The notes: generated by a model from the sequence alone, not told the origin. Positions 52,329 through 61,749 are shown, counted from the first letter of the stretch. The stretch is DNA of 64,000 nt from CAYFPX01 sp964501915 (GCA_964501915.1 CAZCVP010000007.1:13335-77334); one strand, 5' to 3'. Numbers and translations: made by a program.

Positions 52329-53845
52329 GCGACGAGGTCCCGGTCCTGCACCCCCCGGTCCGGGCCCGGGGCTATGCCGACGTGCCGCCCGCGGGGCTGT
52401 CGCTCACCGCCGACGTGGTGGTCGTCGGCTCGGGTCCCGGCGGAGCGGCCGTCTCGCGGGCCCTGGCGGCCGGGGGGCTGTCCGTCGTCATCCTCGAGGA
52501 GGGCCTGCCCCGCTCCCGCTTCCGGCCCAACTACGTGCACACCGCCCGCCACCACCTCCAGGAGGGCGGCACCATGGTCGCCCGTGGCTCCGCCTGGTTC
52601 CCGGTGGCCGCTGGCCGGGGGGTCGGCGGCGGCTCCCTGGTCAACAGCGCCATCTGCCTGCGCACGCCCGACGAGGTGCTCGCGAGCTGGGAGTCCCTCG
52701 TCGGCGACGACCGCTATGGTCCGGCCGTCCTGGCCCCGGTCTACGACGAGCTGGAGGCCCTGCTCGGCGTGGGGCCGGCCAGCGACGCGGCGGCGGGGGA
52801 GAACAACAGGCTGATCGTGCGGGGAGCGCGAGCCCTGGGGCTGCCGGGCGGGCTGATGAACCGCAACACGCCCCTGTGCGCGGGCTGCGGGGTCTGCAAC
52901 TTCGGCTGCCCCATCGGTGCCAAGGCCTCGATGGACCGCACCCTGCTGCCCCGGGCGGTGGCGGACGGGGCGGTGATCCAGGCCGACACGCGGGTCCACG
53001 AAGTGCTCGTCGAAGGTGACCGCGCGGTCGGCGTAGTGGGCCGAGCCCACGACCCAGACACCCGGGAGCCCGGGCCCGAGGTACGGGTGCTGGCGGATCG
53101 GGTAGTGCTCAGCGCCGGAGCCATCGGGACGCCGCGGCTGCTGCACCACACGGGTCTGGCCCGTCGGCTCGGGCCGGTCGGTCGGGGCCTGCACGTGCAC
53201 CCGGGCGCGGCGGCGATGGGGGTGTGCGACGAGGAGATCCACCTCTGGTCCGGCGCGACCCAGGGCGCCTGGTTCCACGACCCGGAGCTGCCCGGGGTCC
53301 TGCCCCATGCCTTCACGGCTCCTCCCGAGGTGACCGTGCTCGGCATGCTCCAGCAGGTGGCGGACACCAAGGCGGCCATCGCCCTGGCGCCGCGGCTCGC
53401 CGGCCTGGTCTGCCTGGTCTCGGACAAGGGCACCGGGACGGTGGGAGCCACGCGCCGGGGCAAGGCGGACATCACCTGGCACTTCGGACCCGGGGATCTC
53501 CAGCGACTCAAGGCCGGGCTGGTGCTGTGTGCCCGGGCGCTCCTGGCTGGGGGAGCCCGGGAGGTCTTCACCTTCGTCAACAGCACCGGCCGCCATCGGA
53601 CCGCGGAGTCCCTGGCGGCGGAGCTGGCGCCCAAGGGCATCGAGGCCTTCGACCTCTACAGCAGCCACCCGATGTCGACCTGCCGGATGGGTCTGGAGGG
53701 GGTGGTCGGGCCCGATGGGGCCTGCCATGGCCTGGAGGGCCTCTACCTCGCCGACGCGTCGATCTTCCCGACCTCGCTGGGTGTGAACCCCCAGCTCACC
53801 ACCATGGCCCTGGCGACCCTGATCGGGCGGGGCCTGGCGAGCTGA
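52325..53845 (+). CDS. GMC-family flavin oxidoreductase
   Basis: This 506-residue protein has the FAD site VVVVGSGPGGAAVSRALAAG (32-51), the GMC motif GVGGGSLVNSAICLR, and the C-terminal active site HPMSTCRMG with NPQLTTMALATLIG. A CxxCxxCxxxC cluster (Cys185, 188, 191, 195; CAGCGVCNFGCP) may hold an iron-sulfur centre or be structural. The family oxidises alcohols such as sugars, choline or sterols; the layout with the Tat-type small subunit fits a periplasmic membrane-linked dehydrogenase. It overlaps the upstream gene by 4 bases. The substrate is not evident. Confidence 0.86.
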   Translation: MSDEVPVLHPPVRARGYADVPPAGLSLTADVVVVGSGPGGAAVSRALAAGGLSVVILEEGLPRSRFRPNYVHTARHHLQEGGTMVARGSAWFPVAAGRGVGGGSLVNSAICLRTPDEVLASWESLVGDDRYGPAVLAPVYDELEALLGVGPASDAAAGENNRLIVRGARALGLPGGLMNRNTPLCAGCGVCNFGCPIGAKASMDRTLLPRAVADGAVIQADTRVHEVLVEGDRAVGVVGRAHDPDTREPGPEVRVLADRVVLSAGAIGTPRLLHHTGLARRLGPVGRGLHVHPGAAAMGVCDEEIHLWSGATQGAWFHDPELPGVLPHAFTAPPEVTVLGMLQQVADTKAAIALAPRLAGLVCLVSDKGTGTVGATRRGKADITWHFGPGDLQRLKAGLVLCARALLAGGAREVFTFVNSTGRHRTAESLAAELAPKGIEAFDLYSSHPMSTCRMGLEGVVGPDGACHGLEGLYLADASIFPTSLGVNPQLTTMALATLIGRGLAS

Positions 53846-53866
53846 GGTCCGAAGCACGGCCCTCCG

Positions 53867-54775
53867 TCACCATCCGGGCGTCGTGAGCACCAGCCCGCGC
53901 TGTGGATCGCTCCAGACCGGCTCACTCCGCCACAGCACGAGCTCCGCGACGGCGGTGCGGGCGCCGACGACCTCGTAGGTGCCCCCCTCCCGCGGCACGG
54001 CCGTGATGCTCTGCTTGGAGGCCCAGAAGACGTCGTCCTCGCCGACGGCGACGCGGCCGGGGTCGGGTGGGGTGGTGGAGATCTCCTCCAGCGCCTCTAC
54101 CGGCCCGGCCATGACCCAGCCGGCGTTGGGCCAGCGCGTGGAGCGGGCCGTCAGGAAGACGTCGCCGTCGGCCACGGCCAGGGACACCGGCCCGTCCTCC
54201 AGGGAGATGGCGTCGAGCGCCTCCCCCGTGGTCCCGTCGGCCACGACGACCTCTTTCGCGTCGCGGCGAGCCACGAGCACCTGGTCGCCGCTCCAGGCCA
54301 CGTCGGTCGCTCCGGTGAGCTCCAGGACGAACGAGATCTCCTCCAGGTCGCCCAGCCAGAGCCCGGCGCCGTCGACGAGGGCGACCGCCCCGTCGTCGCC
54401 CAGGTCGGCCGGCCCGCCGCTGGACAGGGTAGCCAGCTCCTTCGCGCCGCCGGTCGCCAGGTCGACCCGCCAGGCGGTCCCGGTGCCCACCACCAGCGCC
54501 TCCTCGCCGTGGGCCTCCACCCAGCGGACACCTTCCAGGCCGCCCGCCACCTCGTCGACCTCGCCGTCGGCCGAGAGCACCAGCAGGGTCCCCGCACCGG
54601 CCTCCAGGACCAGGAGCCCGTCGTCGGCGAGGGCCAACCCCCGCGGATCGTCCAGGTCCTCGGCGAGCACGGCGGGCTCCGGGACCTCGTCCAGGTCCTC
54701 CCACTCCGGCGGCTCGAAGCCCGAGTCCCCGGACCCTACCCCCGTGCAGGACAGCAGCAGCCACAGCCCACTCAT
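53867..54775 (-). CDS. Beta-propeller-like lipoprotein
   Basis: This 302-residue protein has a minimal lipoprotein signal (MSGLWLLLSC), an acidic linker, and then repeated strands of the NHL/SMP-30 style (LDDPRGLALADDGLLVLEAG, RWVEAHGEEALVVGTG, ATDVAWSGDQVLVARR), five to six blades. Such propellers bind partners or act as lactonases. No enzyme residues can be assigned. It overlaps the SUMF-like gene by 4 bases (ATGA) as third gene of a lipoprotein operon. Confidence 0.7.
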   Translation of the reverse strand: MSGLWLLLSCTGVGSGDSGFEPPEWEDLDEVPEPAVLAEDLDDPRGLALADDGLLVLEAGAGTLLVLSADGEVDEVAGGLEGVRWVEAHGEEALVVGTGTAWRVDLATGGAKELATLSSGGPADLGDDGAVALVDGAGLWLGDLEEISFVLELTGATDVAWSGDQVLVARRDAKEVVVADGTTGEALDAISLEDGPVSLAVADGDVFLTARSTRWPNAGWVMAGPVEALEEISTTPPDPGRVAVGEDDVFWASKQSITAVPREGGTYEVVGARTAVAELVLWRSEPVWSDPQRGLVLTTPGW

Positions 54776-55590
54776 CGGTCCACCACGCAGCGGAAGCCCA
54801 CGCCCTCCGAGCGCTGCTCGGGTCGGGCGCCGACCCGGGACAGGGTGCGGATGCCGTCGTCGGTGGTGCGGAAGCCACCGCCGCGCAGGACCCGCAGCTC
54901 GCCGGTGTCGGGTCCCTGGGGGTCCGTGGCGCTGGCCTCGTCGTAGCGGCCGTAGCGATCCGAGGTCCACTCGGCGACGTTGCCGGCCAGATCCGCCAGG
55001 CCCCACTGCGAGTCGCCCTGGGGGCTCCGGCTGCCGACCTCGGCCGGACGCGGCTCGCACAGGGTGCGGCTGGTGAAGTAGACGGCCAGCTCGCAGGTGG
55101 GCCCCCCGTCGGCCCAGGGCCAGCGGCGGTCCGGGTCGTCGGTGCCCTTGGCGGCCAGCTCCCACTCGGCCTCGGTGGGCAGCCGCGCCGCCGCCAGCCC
55201 GCAGTAGGTGGCGGCGTCGTACCAGCTCACGAAGCGGGCCGGGCGCGAGGCCTCGCCTTCGAGGGGCTCGAAGCGCTCGCCGTCCCAGGACACGGGCTGG
55301 AGCGGGTGGTGGTGGACCCGGGCGAGCTCGACCGAGCTGTCGAGGAGCTCGGCCCAGGCGGCCACGGTGACCTCGGTGGCCTGGATGGCGAAGGCCGACA
55401 GGGTCACCTCGTGGCGGGGGAACTCGTTCTCCTTCCACCGCTGGCCATAGTCGCCGGGGTCCTCCTCGACGTGGCCCAGCCCGAAGGTGGTCCCGGGGAT
55501 CTCCACCAGGCCCGCCGGGTCCAGGGTGACGAACTGGGACTGGAGGTGGGCCTCCCCGCCGCAGCCGGCCAGCAGCACGAGCGCGATCAC
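54772..55590 (-). CDS. SUMF1/formylglycine-generating-enzyme-fold lipoprotein, no catalytic Cys pair
   Basis: This 272-residue protein has the lipoprotein signal MIALVLLAGC and an FGE-sulfatase domain: VEIPGTTFGLGH, HEVTLSAFAIQATEVTVAAW, PVSWDG, RLPTEAEWELAAKG, LADLAGNVAEWTSD, LRGGGF and VGFRCVVDR. In true formylglycine-generating enzymes two Cys follow the GGS motif; here that stretch (GGGFRTTDDGIRTLSRVGAR) has none. It is therefore probably not a sulfatase activator but one of the many SUMF1-fold proteins with binding or other roles. GTG start, with a 4-base overlap to the esterase gene upstream. Confidence 0.82.
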   Translation of the reverse strand: MIALVLLAGCGGEAHLQSQFVTLDPAGLVEIPGTTFGLGHVEEDPGDYGQRWKENEFPRHEVTLSAFAIQATEVTVAAWAELLDSSVELARVHHHPLQPVSWDGERFEPLEGEASRPARFVSWYDAATYCGLAAARLPTEAEWELAAKGTDDPDRRWPWADGGPTCELAVYFTSRTLCEPRPAEVGSRSPQGDSQWGLADLAGNVAEWTSDRYGRYDEASATDPQGPDTGELRVLRGGGFRTTDDGIRTLSRVGARPEQRSEGVGFRCVVDR

Positions 55591-56570
55591 GGCGCCCCCC
55601 GGCCTTCGAGGAAGTCCACGACCTGCTGGTTGTACTGGGGCTGCCACTCGTGGCCGGTGCGCTCCAGGCGGTAGTAGAGCAGCTCGGTGTCCGGCTCGTG
55701 GCCGTGGTCCTCGAGCAGCTCGGCGATGTCGTCGGAGTTGCCCACGGGTACGTCGCGGTCGTCCTCGCCGTGCACCAGCACGCCGCGCAGGCGGAGGTCG
55801 GGGTCGTCGGTGAACAGCTCGACCAGGCGGTCGTCGTAGGCGTTGACGCCGATGAAGCCGGCCTGGGCACAGAAGCCGGCGAACAGGTCCGGGCGCTCCG
55901 CGGCGGCGATGATCGACAGGGCCGCGCCGCGGCTGTGGCCGGTCACGTAGACCCGGTCGGGGTCGACGTCGTAGAGCCCGCCGACCTCGTCGAGCACGGC
56001 CTCCAGGTAGTCCAGGTCCGGGTTGTCCTCCCAGGAGCCGCTGTGGGCGTTCTCGTAGGCGTACCAGGAGTAGACCCAGTAGCTGCCGAAGTCCCGCCAC
56101 TCCGGGTCGCCGTAGATCACCAGGAAGCCGTTGAGATCGGCGAAGCGGTCCAGCTCGGTGAACTCCGCCAGCCAGTAGGCGTCCACGGAGAAACCCCCGA
56201 GGGCCACCACGACGGCCGTGGGCCGGTCCTGGGGCAGGGTCCGAGGGGCATAGACCCGGTAGTGGCGCTCGATCTCGTCGAAGCTGTAGACCCCGCGGGC
56301 GATGACGGTGTCGTCCCAGGTGCCGATGGGGCCGCCGTGGCCGCCGGTGCCGTCGACCTGGTGCACGGGCGCCTCGCGGTGGGCCCGGGCCAGGGCGTGG
56401 GCACAGACCGGGTCGTCGCCGCGGGTGTCGGCGCACGCGGCCTCGCAGTCCACAGCGTCGGTGCCCAGGCCGCAGGTATCGAGCTCGTCGCAGACGCCGT
56501 CCTCGGCGGTCGGGCAGCTCGCAGGGTCGCAAGCGAGCAGCAGGGTGAGGAGCCAGGAAGGTCCGGCCAT
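55587..56570 (-). CDS. Alpha/beta-hydrolase (PHB depolymerase/LpqC-like) lipoprotein
   Basis: This 327-residue protein has the signal MAGPSWLLTLLLAC, a Cys-rich linker, and an alpha/beta-hydrolase of the LpqC/feruloyl-esterase/PHB-depolymerase type. Motifs are RHYRVYAPRTL at the start, the nucleophile Ser in VTGHSRGAALS, the acid Asp in VLVHGEDDRDVPVGNS, and the His in TGHEWQP. It likely hydrolyses esters outside the cell, such as polyester or acylated polysaccharide. It heads an operon of three overlapping lipoprotein genes and is divergent from the sulfatase gene. Confidence 0.82.
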   Translation of the reverse strand: MAGPSWLLTLLLACDPASCPTAEDGVCDELDTCGLGTDAVDCEAACADTRGDDPVCAHALARAHREAPVHQVDGTGGHGGPIGTWDDTVIARGVYSFDEIERHYRVYAPRTLPQDRPTAVVVALGGFSVDAYWLAEFTELDRFADLNGFLVIYGDPEWRDFGSYWVYSWYAYENAHSGSWEDNPDLDYLEAVLDEVGGLYDVDPDRVYVTGHSRGAALSIIAAAERPDLFAGFCAQAGFIGVNAYDDRLVELFTDDPDLRLRGVLVHGEDDRDVPVGNSDDIAELLEDHGHEPDTELLYYRLERTGHEWQPQYNQQVVDFLEGRGAP

Positions 56571-56632
56571 GCCACCGAGTCTACGTGCTGCGCGGCGCTC
56601 GGTTAGGCTCCGGGGCCGCTCCCGGGGGAGAG

Positions 56633-58111
56633 ATGTCCCAGTCCGCAGCGCAGCCGACTCGGAGGGAGACCCTGGCCGGCCTGGCCGGTGCGGCGGCCAC
56701 GGGGCTGCTGCCCAGACGAGCTCAGGCGAGCAGTCGGCCGCCCAACGTGGTCTTCATCCTCGTCGACGACCTGCGCTGGAACTGGCTCGGCTGCATGGGG
56801 CACCCCTGGCTCCCCACCCCGAACATCGACCGCCTCGCCGCCGGCGGCCTGACCTGCGACAACGCCTTCGTCGGAGTCTCCCTCTGCAGCCCATCGCGGG
56901 CGACCATGCTCACGGGCTGCCACGCCCAGCGCAGCGGCGTCTACCTCAACTCGCGCCACACCCTCGATCCGCGCGTGCCCACCTGGGGCCAGCTCCTCCA
57001 GGGCGAGGGCTACCAGACCGCACTGGTCGGCAAGTGGCACATGCGTCCCTACAACGAGCCGCGTGCCGGGTGGGACCTCTGGTACAGCTTCCGCGGCCAG
57101 GGGAAGTACGACGACCCGGAGTTCTTCAACGGCGAGCGCTTCTTCCGGCGCCGTGGCTACATGACCGACCTGCTCGCGGAGCGGGCGGTCCAGTTCATCG
57201 AGCAGCGTGACCCGGACCGGCCCTTCGGCCTGCTCTTGTCCCACAAGGGTGTGCACGGGCCGCCGACCCCCGCCGAGCGCCACCGGGAGGCCTTTCCCAC
57301 CGAGGAATTCCCCGAGCCGGTGTCGTGGACCGACGACCTGGCAGACAAGCCGGAGTACCAGCGCGCCCGGGTGGTCTGGGGGCCTCGCAAGAAGCAGTGG
57401 GACGCGGCGATCGCCGAGGGTCGCACGGTCCCGGAGCGCATCGAGCCCCGCCCGTGGGACCCGCGGCTGAGCCAGCACCTGAACACGGCCCGCTGCCTGC
57501 TCAGCATCGACGACAGCGTGGGGCAGGTCCTGGACGCCCTGGAGCGGACCGGCGCTGCCGAGGACACGCTCGTCCTCTTCACCAGCGACAACGGGGTCAT
57601 GCTGGGCGAACACGCCTTCGTGCCCGGGGGCAAGCAGCTCCTCTACGACGAGAGCGTGCGCGTTCCGCTGGTCATGCGGGGACCGGGCTGTCCGGTCGGG
57701 GCTCGGACCGACACCCTGGTGAGCGTGCTCGACCTGCCGGCGACCCTGGTGGACCTGGCCGGTGTCGCCGAGCCGCCGCGCATGCACGGTCGGTCCCTGC
57801 GGCCGGTGTTCGAGAGGCCCCACAAGACGCCCCGTCGATGGCGGACGGAGCTGCTGCTCCAGCACTTCGCCGACGAGCGCTGGCCGAGTCGCCCGCTGAT
57901 GCAGGGCCTCCGGACCGAGCGCCACAAGCTGGTCGTCGCCCCGGACCACGCCGACGGGGTCGAGCTCTACGACCTGGAGGCGGATCCCCACGAGCTGACC
58001 AACCTGGCCAGGGTGCCTGGGCACGCCAAGGTGCTCGGTCGGCTCCGGGCCCGGCTCGACGAGCGGCTGGCGGAGGTCGAGGCCGATCGGCTGCCTGCGC
58101 TCGAGGAGTAG
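56633..58111 (+). CDS. Cys-type sulfatase
   Basis: This 492-residue protein begins with a Tat-like signal (TRRETLAGLAGAAATGLL). The sulfatase domain has FILVDDLRWNWLGC with the metal Asp pair (45-46), the activation motif CSPSR at residues 85-89 in GVSLCSPSRATMLTG, LVGKWH, and LVLFTSDNGVMLGEH. Cys85 must be turned into formylglycine before the enzyme works. The gene for a radical-SAM sulfatase maturase lies tail-to-tail with it at 58113, so the pair forms a working unit in the absence of oxygen. It releases sulfate from sulfated glycans or small molecules outside the cytoplasm. Confidence 0.92.
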   Translation: MSQSAAQPTRRETLAGLAGAAATGLLPRRAQASSRPPNVVFILVDDLRWNWLGCMGHPWLPTPNIDRLAAGGLTCDNAFVGVSLCSPSRATMLTGCHAQRSGVYLNSRHTLDPRVPTWGQLLQGEGYQTALVGKWHMRPYNEPRAGWDLWYSFRGQGKYDDPEFFNGERFFRRRGYMTDLLAERAVQFIEQRDPDRPFGLLLSHKGVHGPPTPAERHREAFPTEEFPEPVSWTDDLADKPEYQRARVVWGPRKKQWDAAIAEGRTVPERIEPRPWDPRLSQHLNTARCLLSIDDSVGQVLDALERTGAAEDTLVLFTSDNGVMLGEHAFVPGGKQLLYDESVRVPLVMRGPGCPVGARTDTLVSVLDLPATLVDLAGVAEPPRMHGRSLRPVFERPHKTPRRWRTELLLQHFADERWPSRPLMQGLRTERHKLVVAPDHADGVELYDLEADPHELTNLARVPGHAKVLGRLRARLDERLAEVEADRLPALEE

Positions 58112-58112
58112 C

Positions 58113-59345
58113 TCAGCCGCCGCAGCAGCGCTTGTACCTCCGCCCGCTGTGACAGGGGCAGGGGTCGTTGCGGTGGGGTGGGGGAGCGACCGGAAGCCCC
58201 GCCAGGTGGGCCATCACGCCTGAGGCCGGTCGACCCGCCCGCAGCTCTCCGGCCATGAAGCGCATGGCCTCTGCCGTGTGGCTGTGGAAGGCCTGATAGT
58301 CGCCGCAGAGCACGTTCTGGGGAGGCCCCGCCGCTTGGGGGACGGTCCGGTGCTTGGGACAGCCGCCGCCGCAGGCCGCCAGCCAGGGACAGCTCCGACA
58401 GGCGACAGCCCAGTTGGCCTTCGCCCGGGCGAAGCCCCGCTGGCGCGGGCCGTCCACCAGCTCCTCCAGGGGGACCTCCAGCAGGTTGCCGAGGTGGTGG
58501 TCGGTGTCGACGAAGTGGTCGCAGCAGTACACGTCGCCGTTGTGCTCCACCACCAGGCCCTGGCCGCAGGTCTCCTGGTGGATGCACAGGGTCGGGGTCT
58601 CGCCCACCCACGGCGCCAGGGCCTGGTCGAAGGCCTGCACGAAGACCCGCCCGACGTCACGGCGGACCCACCGGTCGAAGACCCCGCTCAGGAACGCCCC
58701 GAGCTGGCCCGGCTCCAGGGCCCCGGGCACGGGGTCGGGGTCCGGGTCGTCGACCAGGGGGATGAACTGCAGGAACGCAGCACCGAGCCCGGTGAGGTGG
58801 TCGTAGACGGCCTCGGGTCGTTCGGCGTTGGCCCGGTGGACCACCGTGAGGAGGTTGTAGCGCACGCCGTGGCGCTCCAGGACCTCCAGGCCGGCCAGCA
58901 CGCGGTCCAGGGTGGCCTGGCCGCCGCGATCGACCCGGTGGGGGTCGTGGAGCTCGGGCGGCCCATCGATCGACAGGCCGACGAGCACGTCGTGCTCCGC
59001 CAGCCACCCGCCCCAGGCGTCGTCGAGCAGCACGCCGTTGGTCTGGAGGTGGTTCGTGACCCGGCGCCCGGCACCGTGGCGCTGCTGGAGATCGACGACC
59101 CGGCGGAAGAAGTCCAGGCCCGACAGCGTCGGCTCGCCGCCCTGCCAGAGGAAGGGCACCTCCTCGGTGGGGCTGGCCTCCAGGGTCTGGCGGACCAGGG
59201 CCTCCAGGACCTCGTCGCTCATGCGCGGGATCGGGGGCGCGTCCGGGTAGAGCGCCTCCTTGGGGCGGTAGAAGCAGTAGTCACAGGCCAGGTTGCAGCC
59301 GGGCCCGGCGGGCTTGACCAGCACGTGGAACGGACGTCGGGTCAT
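58113..59345 (-). CDS. Radical-SAM anaerobic sulfatase-maturating enzyme with SEC-C tail
   Basis: This 410-residue protein has the radical-SAM motif CNLACDYCFY (Cys17, 21, 24) with AGPGCNLAC, typical of anSME. WQGGEPTLSGLDFF follows, then the SPASM region with two auxiliary [4Fe-4S] clusters (TCGQGLVVEHNGDVYCCDHF, CRSCPWLAACGGGCPKHR). The C-terminus carries an extra SEC-C zinc motif (NDPCPCHSGRRYKRCCG), uncommon in this enzyme. It converts the active-site Cys of a sulfatase to formylglycine using S-adenosylmethionine. It is convergent with the Cys-type sulfatase gene, one base between stops, and is its likely partner. Confidence 0.92.
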   Translation of the reverse strand: MTRRPFHVLVKPAGPGCNLACDYCFYRPKEALYPDAPPIPRMSDEVLEALVRQTLEASPTEEVPFLWQGGEPTLSGLDFFRRVVDLQQRHGAGRRVTNHLQTNGVLLDDAWGGWLAEHDVLVGLSIDGPPELHDPHRVDRGGQATLDRVLAGLEVLERHGVRYNLLTVVHRANAERPEAVYDHLTGLGAAFLQFIPLVDDPDPDPVPGALEPGQLGAFLSGVFDRWVRRDVGRVFVQAFDQALAPWVGETPTLCIHQETCGQGLVVEHNGDVYCCDHFVDTDHHLGNLLEVPLEELVDGPRQRGFARAKANWAVACRSCPWLAACGGGCPKHRTVPQAAGPPQNVLCGDYQAFHSHTAEAMRFMAGELRAGRPASGVMAHLAGLPVAPPPHRNDPCPCHSGRRYKRCCGG

Positions 59346-59353
59346 CGGGTGGC

Positions 59354-59884
59354 TCAGCTCGCGGCGAGCCAGGTGCCGAGCTGGCTGCCGACGACGATCG
59401 ACCCCACCAGCCAGGGCAGCACGCCGATCGCCGTGCCCAGCAGGTAGGTGCGGAAGGGCAGGCGCGTCACGCCGAGGGCGAGCTGCATCGAGGGCGTGGT
59501 GAAGAACACCAGCCGCAGCAGCAGGACCGTGCGCAGGCCGCGGGTCTCCAGGCGCTCGTCGAAGGCCCGGAAGCGTTCGGGCACCCGGGCCTGGACCCAG
59601 TCCTTGGCCAGGTAGCGGGAGAAGGTGAAGCTCGTGGTGGAGGCGCCGAGGATGGCCACCCAGATGATGAGGCCTCCCACGAGCGGCCCCCAGAGCACCA
59701 CCGCCGCGATCATGAACACATAGATCGAGATGTGGAGCGGCTGGAGCACCGAGGTGAGGGCGACCAGCCCAGCCGGTCCCCAGGCCCCCCAGCCGTGGAC
59801 GCGGGCCCGCAGGGTCTCGATGTCCAGGTCCTCGTGCAGCCCGCTGGCCCAGGCCCAGGCGATCAGCCCCACGACCCCGAGCAC
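59354..59884 (-). CDS. VTT/DedA-like (TVP38-type) membrane protein
   Basis: At least 176 residues with four to five membrane helices belong to the VTT domain family: GPAGLVALTSVLQPLHISIYVFM, then LGASTTSFTFSRYLAKDW and RLVFFTTPSMQLALGVTRLPFRTYLLGTAIGVLPW, which hold the family's re-entrant F/Px and G-rich motifs. Members move phospholipids or ions across membranes. The start is uncertain: no ATG lies near the expected N-terminus, and GTG 59884 falls inside the first helix, so a CTG start or a few more upstream residues are possible. It is close behind the maturase gene in order but ahead of it in transcription. Confidence 0.75.
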   Translation of the reverse strand: MLGVVGLIAWAWASGLHEDLDIETLRARVHGWGAWGPAGLVALTSVLQPLHISIYVFMIAAVVLWGPLVGGLIIWVAILGASTTSFTFSRYLAKDWVQARVPERFRAFDERLETRGLRTVLLLRLVFFTTPSMQLALGVTRLPFRTYLLGTAIGVLPWLVGSIVVGSQLGTWLAAS

Positions 59885-60080
59885 GAGCAGCGCCCGTGTC
59901 GTCTTGGCGGAGACCGGGAGACGGCGAGGCAGGGAGCCATCCGGGGCGGGCGGGACGGGCAGTCTATGCGGTCCAGGGCCGATCTCCAGTGAGCGGGCCT
60001 GTCGGAGAGCCTCGGCGGGAGGACCCGAGATAGGCTGGGCGGGTGGAGAGGTCTCGAAGATCGGGCGGTCGCGGGGTCCG

Positions 60081-61658
60081 GTGGGCCGGTTGAGCCCGCT
60101 GCTCGCCCTCTGGCTGGTGGTTGGCTGTAGCGACCCCCCTCTGGACGTCACGCTGCACACCGGTCGGGTCCGGATCGGCGGCCAGGTCCGGCAGGCGGTG
60201 GCCCTGCCGCCGGGGACCAGCGCCGAGGACCTGGACCCGGTGGCGGTGGGTGCGAGCTGTGCGGGCTCCGTGGGGGGCCACACGGTCGGTCCCGCCTGGA
60301 CGCCGGTCGAGGGCCTGACGGCGGCACCCGCCGAGACCGAGTGCGGCGAGCCGGTCTGGGTGGAGGTGGCCCGGGCCCGCCGGGCGGGTCCCGCCGACGG
60401 GCTGCTGGTCATCGTCGACACCCTGCGCGCCGACCACGTCACCGCCGAGCGCACCCCGGCGCTCTGGGCCCACGCCTCCGAGGCCTGGTTCCCCCGGCGG
60501 GCCCATGCCCCAAGTCCCTGGACCCAGCCCTCCGTGGCGGCGCTGTTCACCGGACGTCCTCCCTGGGCCATCGGCGGAGAGGGCGCCCGGACCCTGCCGG
60601 CGGAGCAGGTGACGCTGGCGGAGCTGCTGCCGGGACGCGAGCGCTGGATGGTCACGGCCAACCCCTACACCTACGCCAGCCGCGGCTTCGGCCAGGGCTT
60701 CGACCGGGTCGCGGAGGTGGCGGACGATGCCGAGGTCCTGGAGACGACCCTGGCCTGGCTGGCCGAGCCGCGGCGGGGACCCCGCTTCGTGGTGGTGCAC
60801 CTGGTGGGGCCGCACCTGCCCTATGAGCCCGAGCCGCCTCCACCGGGGGCGACCGAGCGGGTGGGAGACCAGTTCTGGGACCTGGACGGTGCCGGGTCCT
60901 ACACCGAGGAGGTCGACCGCGAGCGGATCCGGGCGCTGTACGCCGCCGAGGTGGCCCAGGTCGATGCCCGGGTCGGGCGGCTGCTCGAGGCGATGCCGGG
61001 TGCGGTCACCGCCGTCGTCTCGGACCACGGGGAGGAGCTCTTCGAGCACGGCGGCTTCGAGCACGGCCACGCCCTGTGGGAGGAGGTCACGCGGGTCCAC
61101 GTGGCGCTGAGTGGTGAGGCCGAGAGGCCGGAGGGGCTGGTGCGGCTCCAGGATCTGACCCCCCGGCTGGCGGCGGCGCTCGGAGCCGCGGACCCGGGGA
61201 CCTGGGCAGCGCCCGGAGACGCCGTCTTCCTGGCCTACATGCTGCCGACGCGGCGATCCCACGTGCACCGGGAGGGGGTGATCGCTCCCGAGGGGCGGCT
61301 CCTGGTGGGCCAGACGAGCTACGCCGAAGGCGACGTGGACGCCCTGCGGGCGCGGCTGGCGGCCTGGCGGGAGGTGCCCTGGCGACAGGAGCGGGTGGAT
61401 CGTCGGCTGTGTCGCCTCGAGGTGCTGGCGGGGCAGACGCTGCGGGTGGCTGCGGGTATGAGGTCCGAGGTCCCGCCCGGGGCCTGGGGACCGGCGCGGC
61501 GGGTCGAGGGAGAGCTGGTGATCGAGCCGGTGCGCAGCGGCACCTGGGAGGTCGAGGGGGTGGACGCCGGGACGTGCAGCTTCGAGCTGTCGGCGCAGCC
61601 GGTCCCGTTCACGGAGCTGGAGATCGAGCGGCTGCGGGTGTTGGGGTATGTGGAGTAG
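60081..61658 (+). CDS. Sulfatase-superfamily lipoprotein lacking a formylglycine motif
   Basis: From GTG 60081 this encodes 525 residues with a lipoprotein signal ending LWLVVGC and an alkaline-phosphatase-superfamily domain: DGLLVIVDTLRADHVT with metal Asp, then SPWTQPSVAALFTG in place of the [C/S]xPxR motif, HLVGPHLPYEPE, and VSDHGEELFEHGGFEHGH with metal Asp-His. Because no Cys or Ser-x-Pro-x-Arg is present, it cannot use formylglycine. A Thr or Ser nucleophile would suit a phosphotransferase or phosphodiesterase. It is divergent from the VTT gene. Confidence 0.8.
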   Translation: MGRLSPLLALWLVVGCSDPPLDVTLHTGRVRIGGQVRQAVALPPGTSAEDLDPVAVGASCAGSVGGHTVGPAWTPVEGLTAAPAETECGEPVWVEVARARRAGPADGLLVIVDTLRADHVTAERTPALWAHASEAWFPRRAHAPSPWTQPSVAALFTGRPPWAIGGEGARTLPAEQVTLAELLPGRERWMVTANPYTYASRGFGQGFDRVAEVADDAEVLETTLAWLAEPRRGPRFVVVHLVGPHLPYEPEPPPPGATERVGDQFWDLDGAGSYTEEVDRERIRALYAAEVAQVDARVGRLLEAMPGAVTAVVSDHGEELFEHGGFEHGHALWEEVTRVHVALSGEAERPEGLVRLQDLTPRLAAALGAADPGTWAAPGDAVFLAYMLPTRRSHVHREGVIAPEGRLLVGQTSYAEGDVDALRARLAAWREVPWRQERVDRRLCRLEVLAGQTLRVAAGMRSEVPPGAWGPARRVEGELVIEPVRSGTWEVEGVDAGTCSFELSAQPVPFTELEIERLRVLGYVE

Positions 61659-61749
61659 GCGTCCTACCCGCACGCCCACGCTCGTCGCTCTCAGGACCGG
61701 AGCCAGCCGGTCCAGCGCACGGCGGGCCGGATCCCGAAGGGCTTCCGGT

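Noticed and set aside
54772..55590. Formylglycine-generating enzyme for the nearby sulfatase
   Set aside because: The two active-site Cys after the GGS-like motif are missing, so only the fold is shared.
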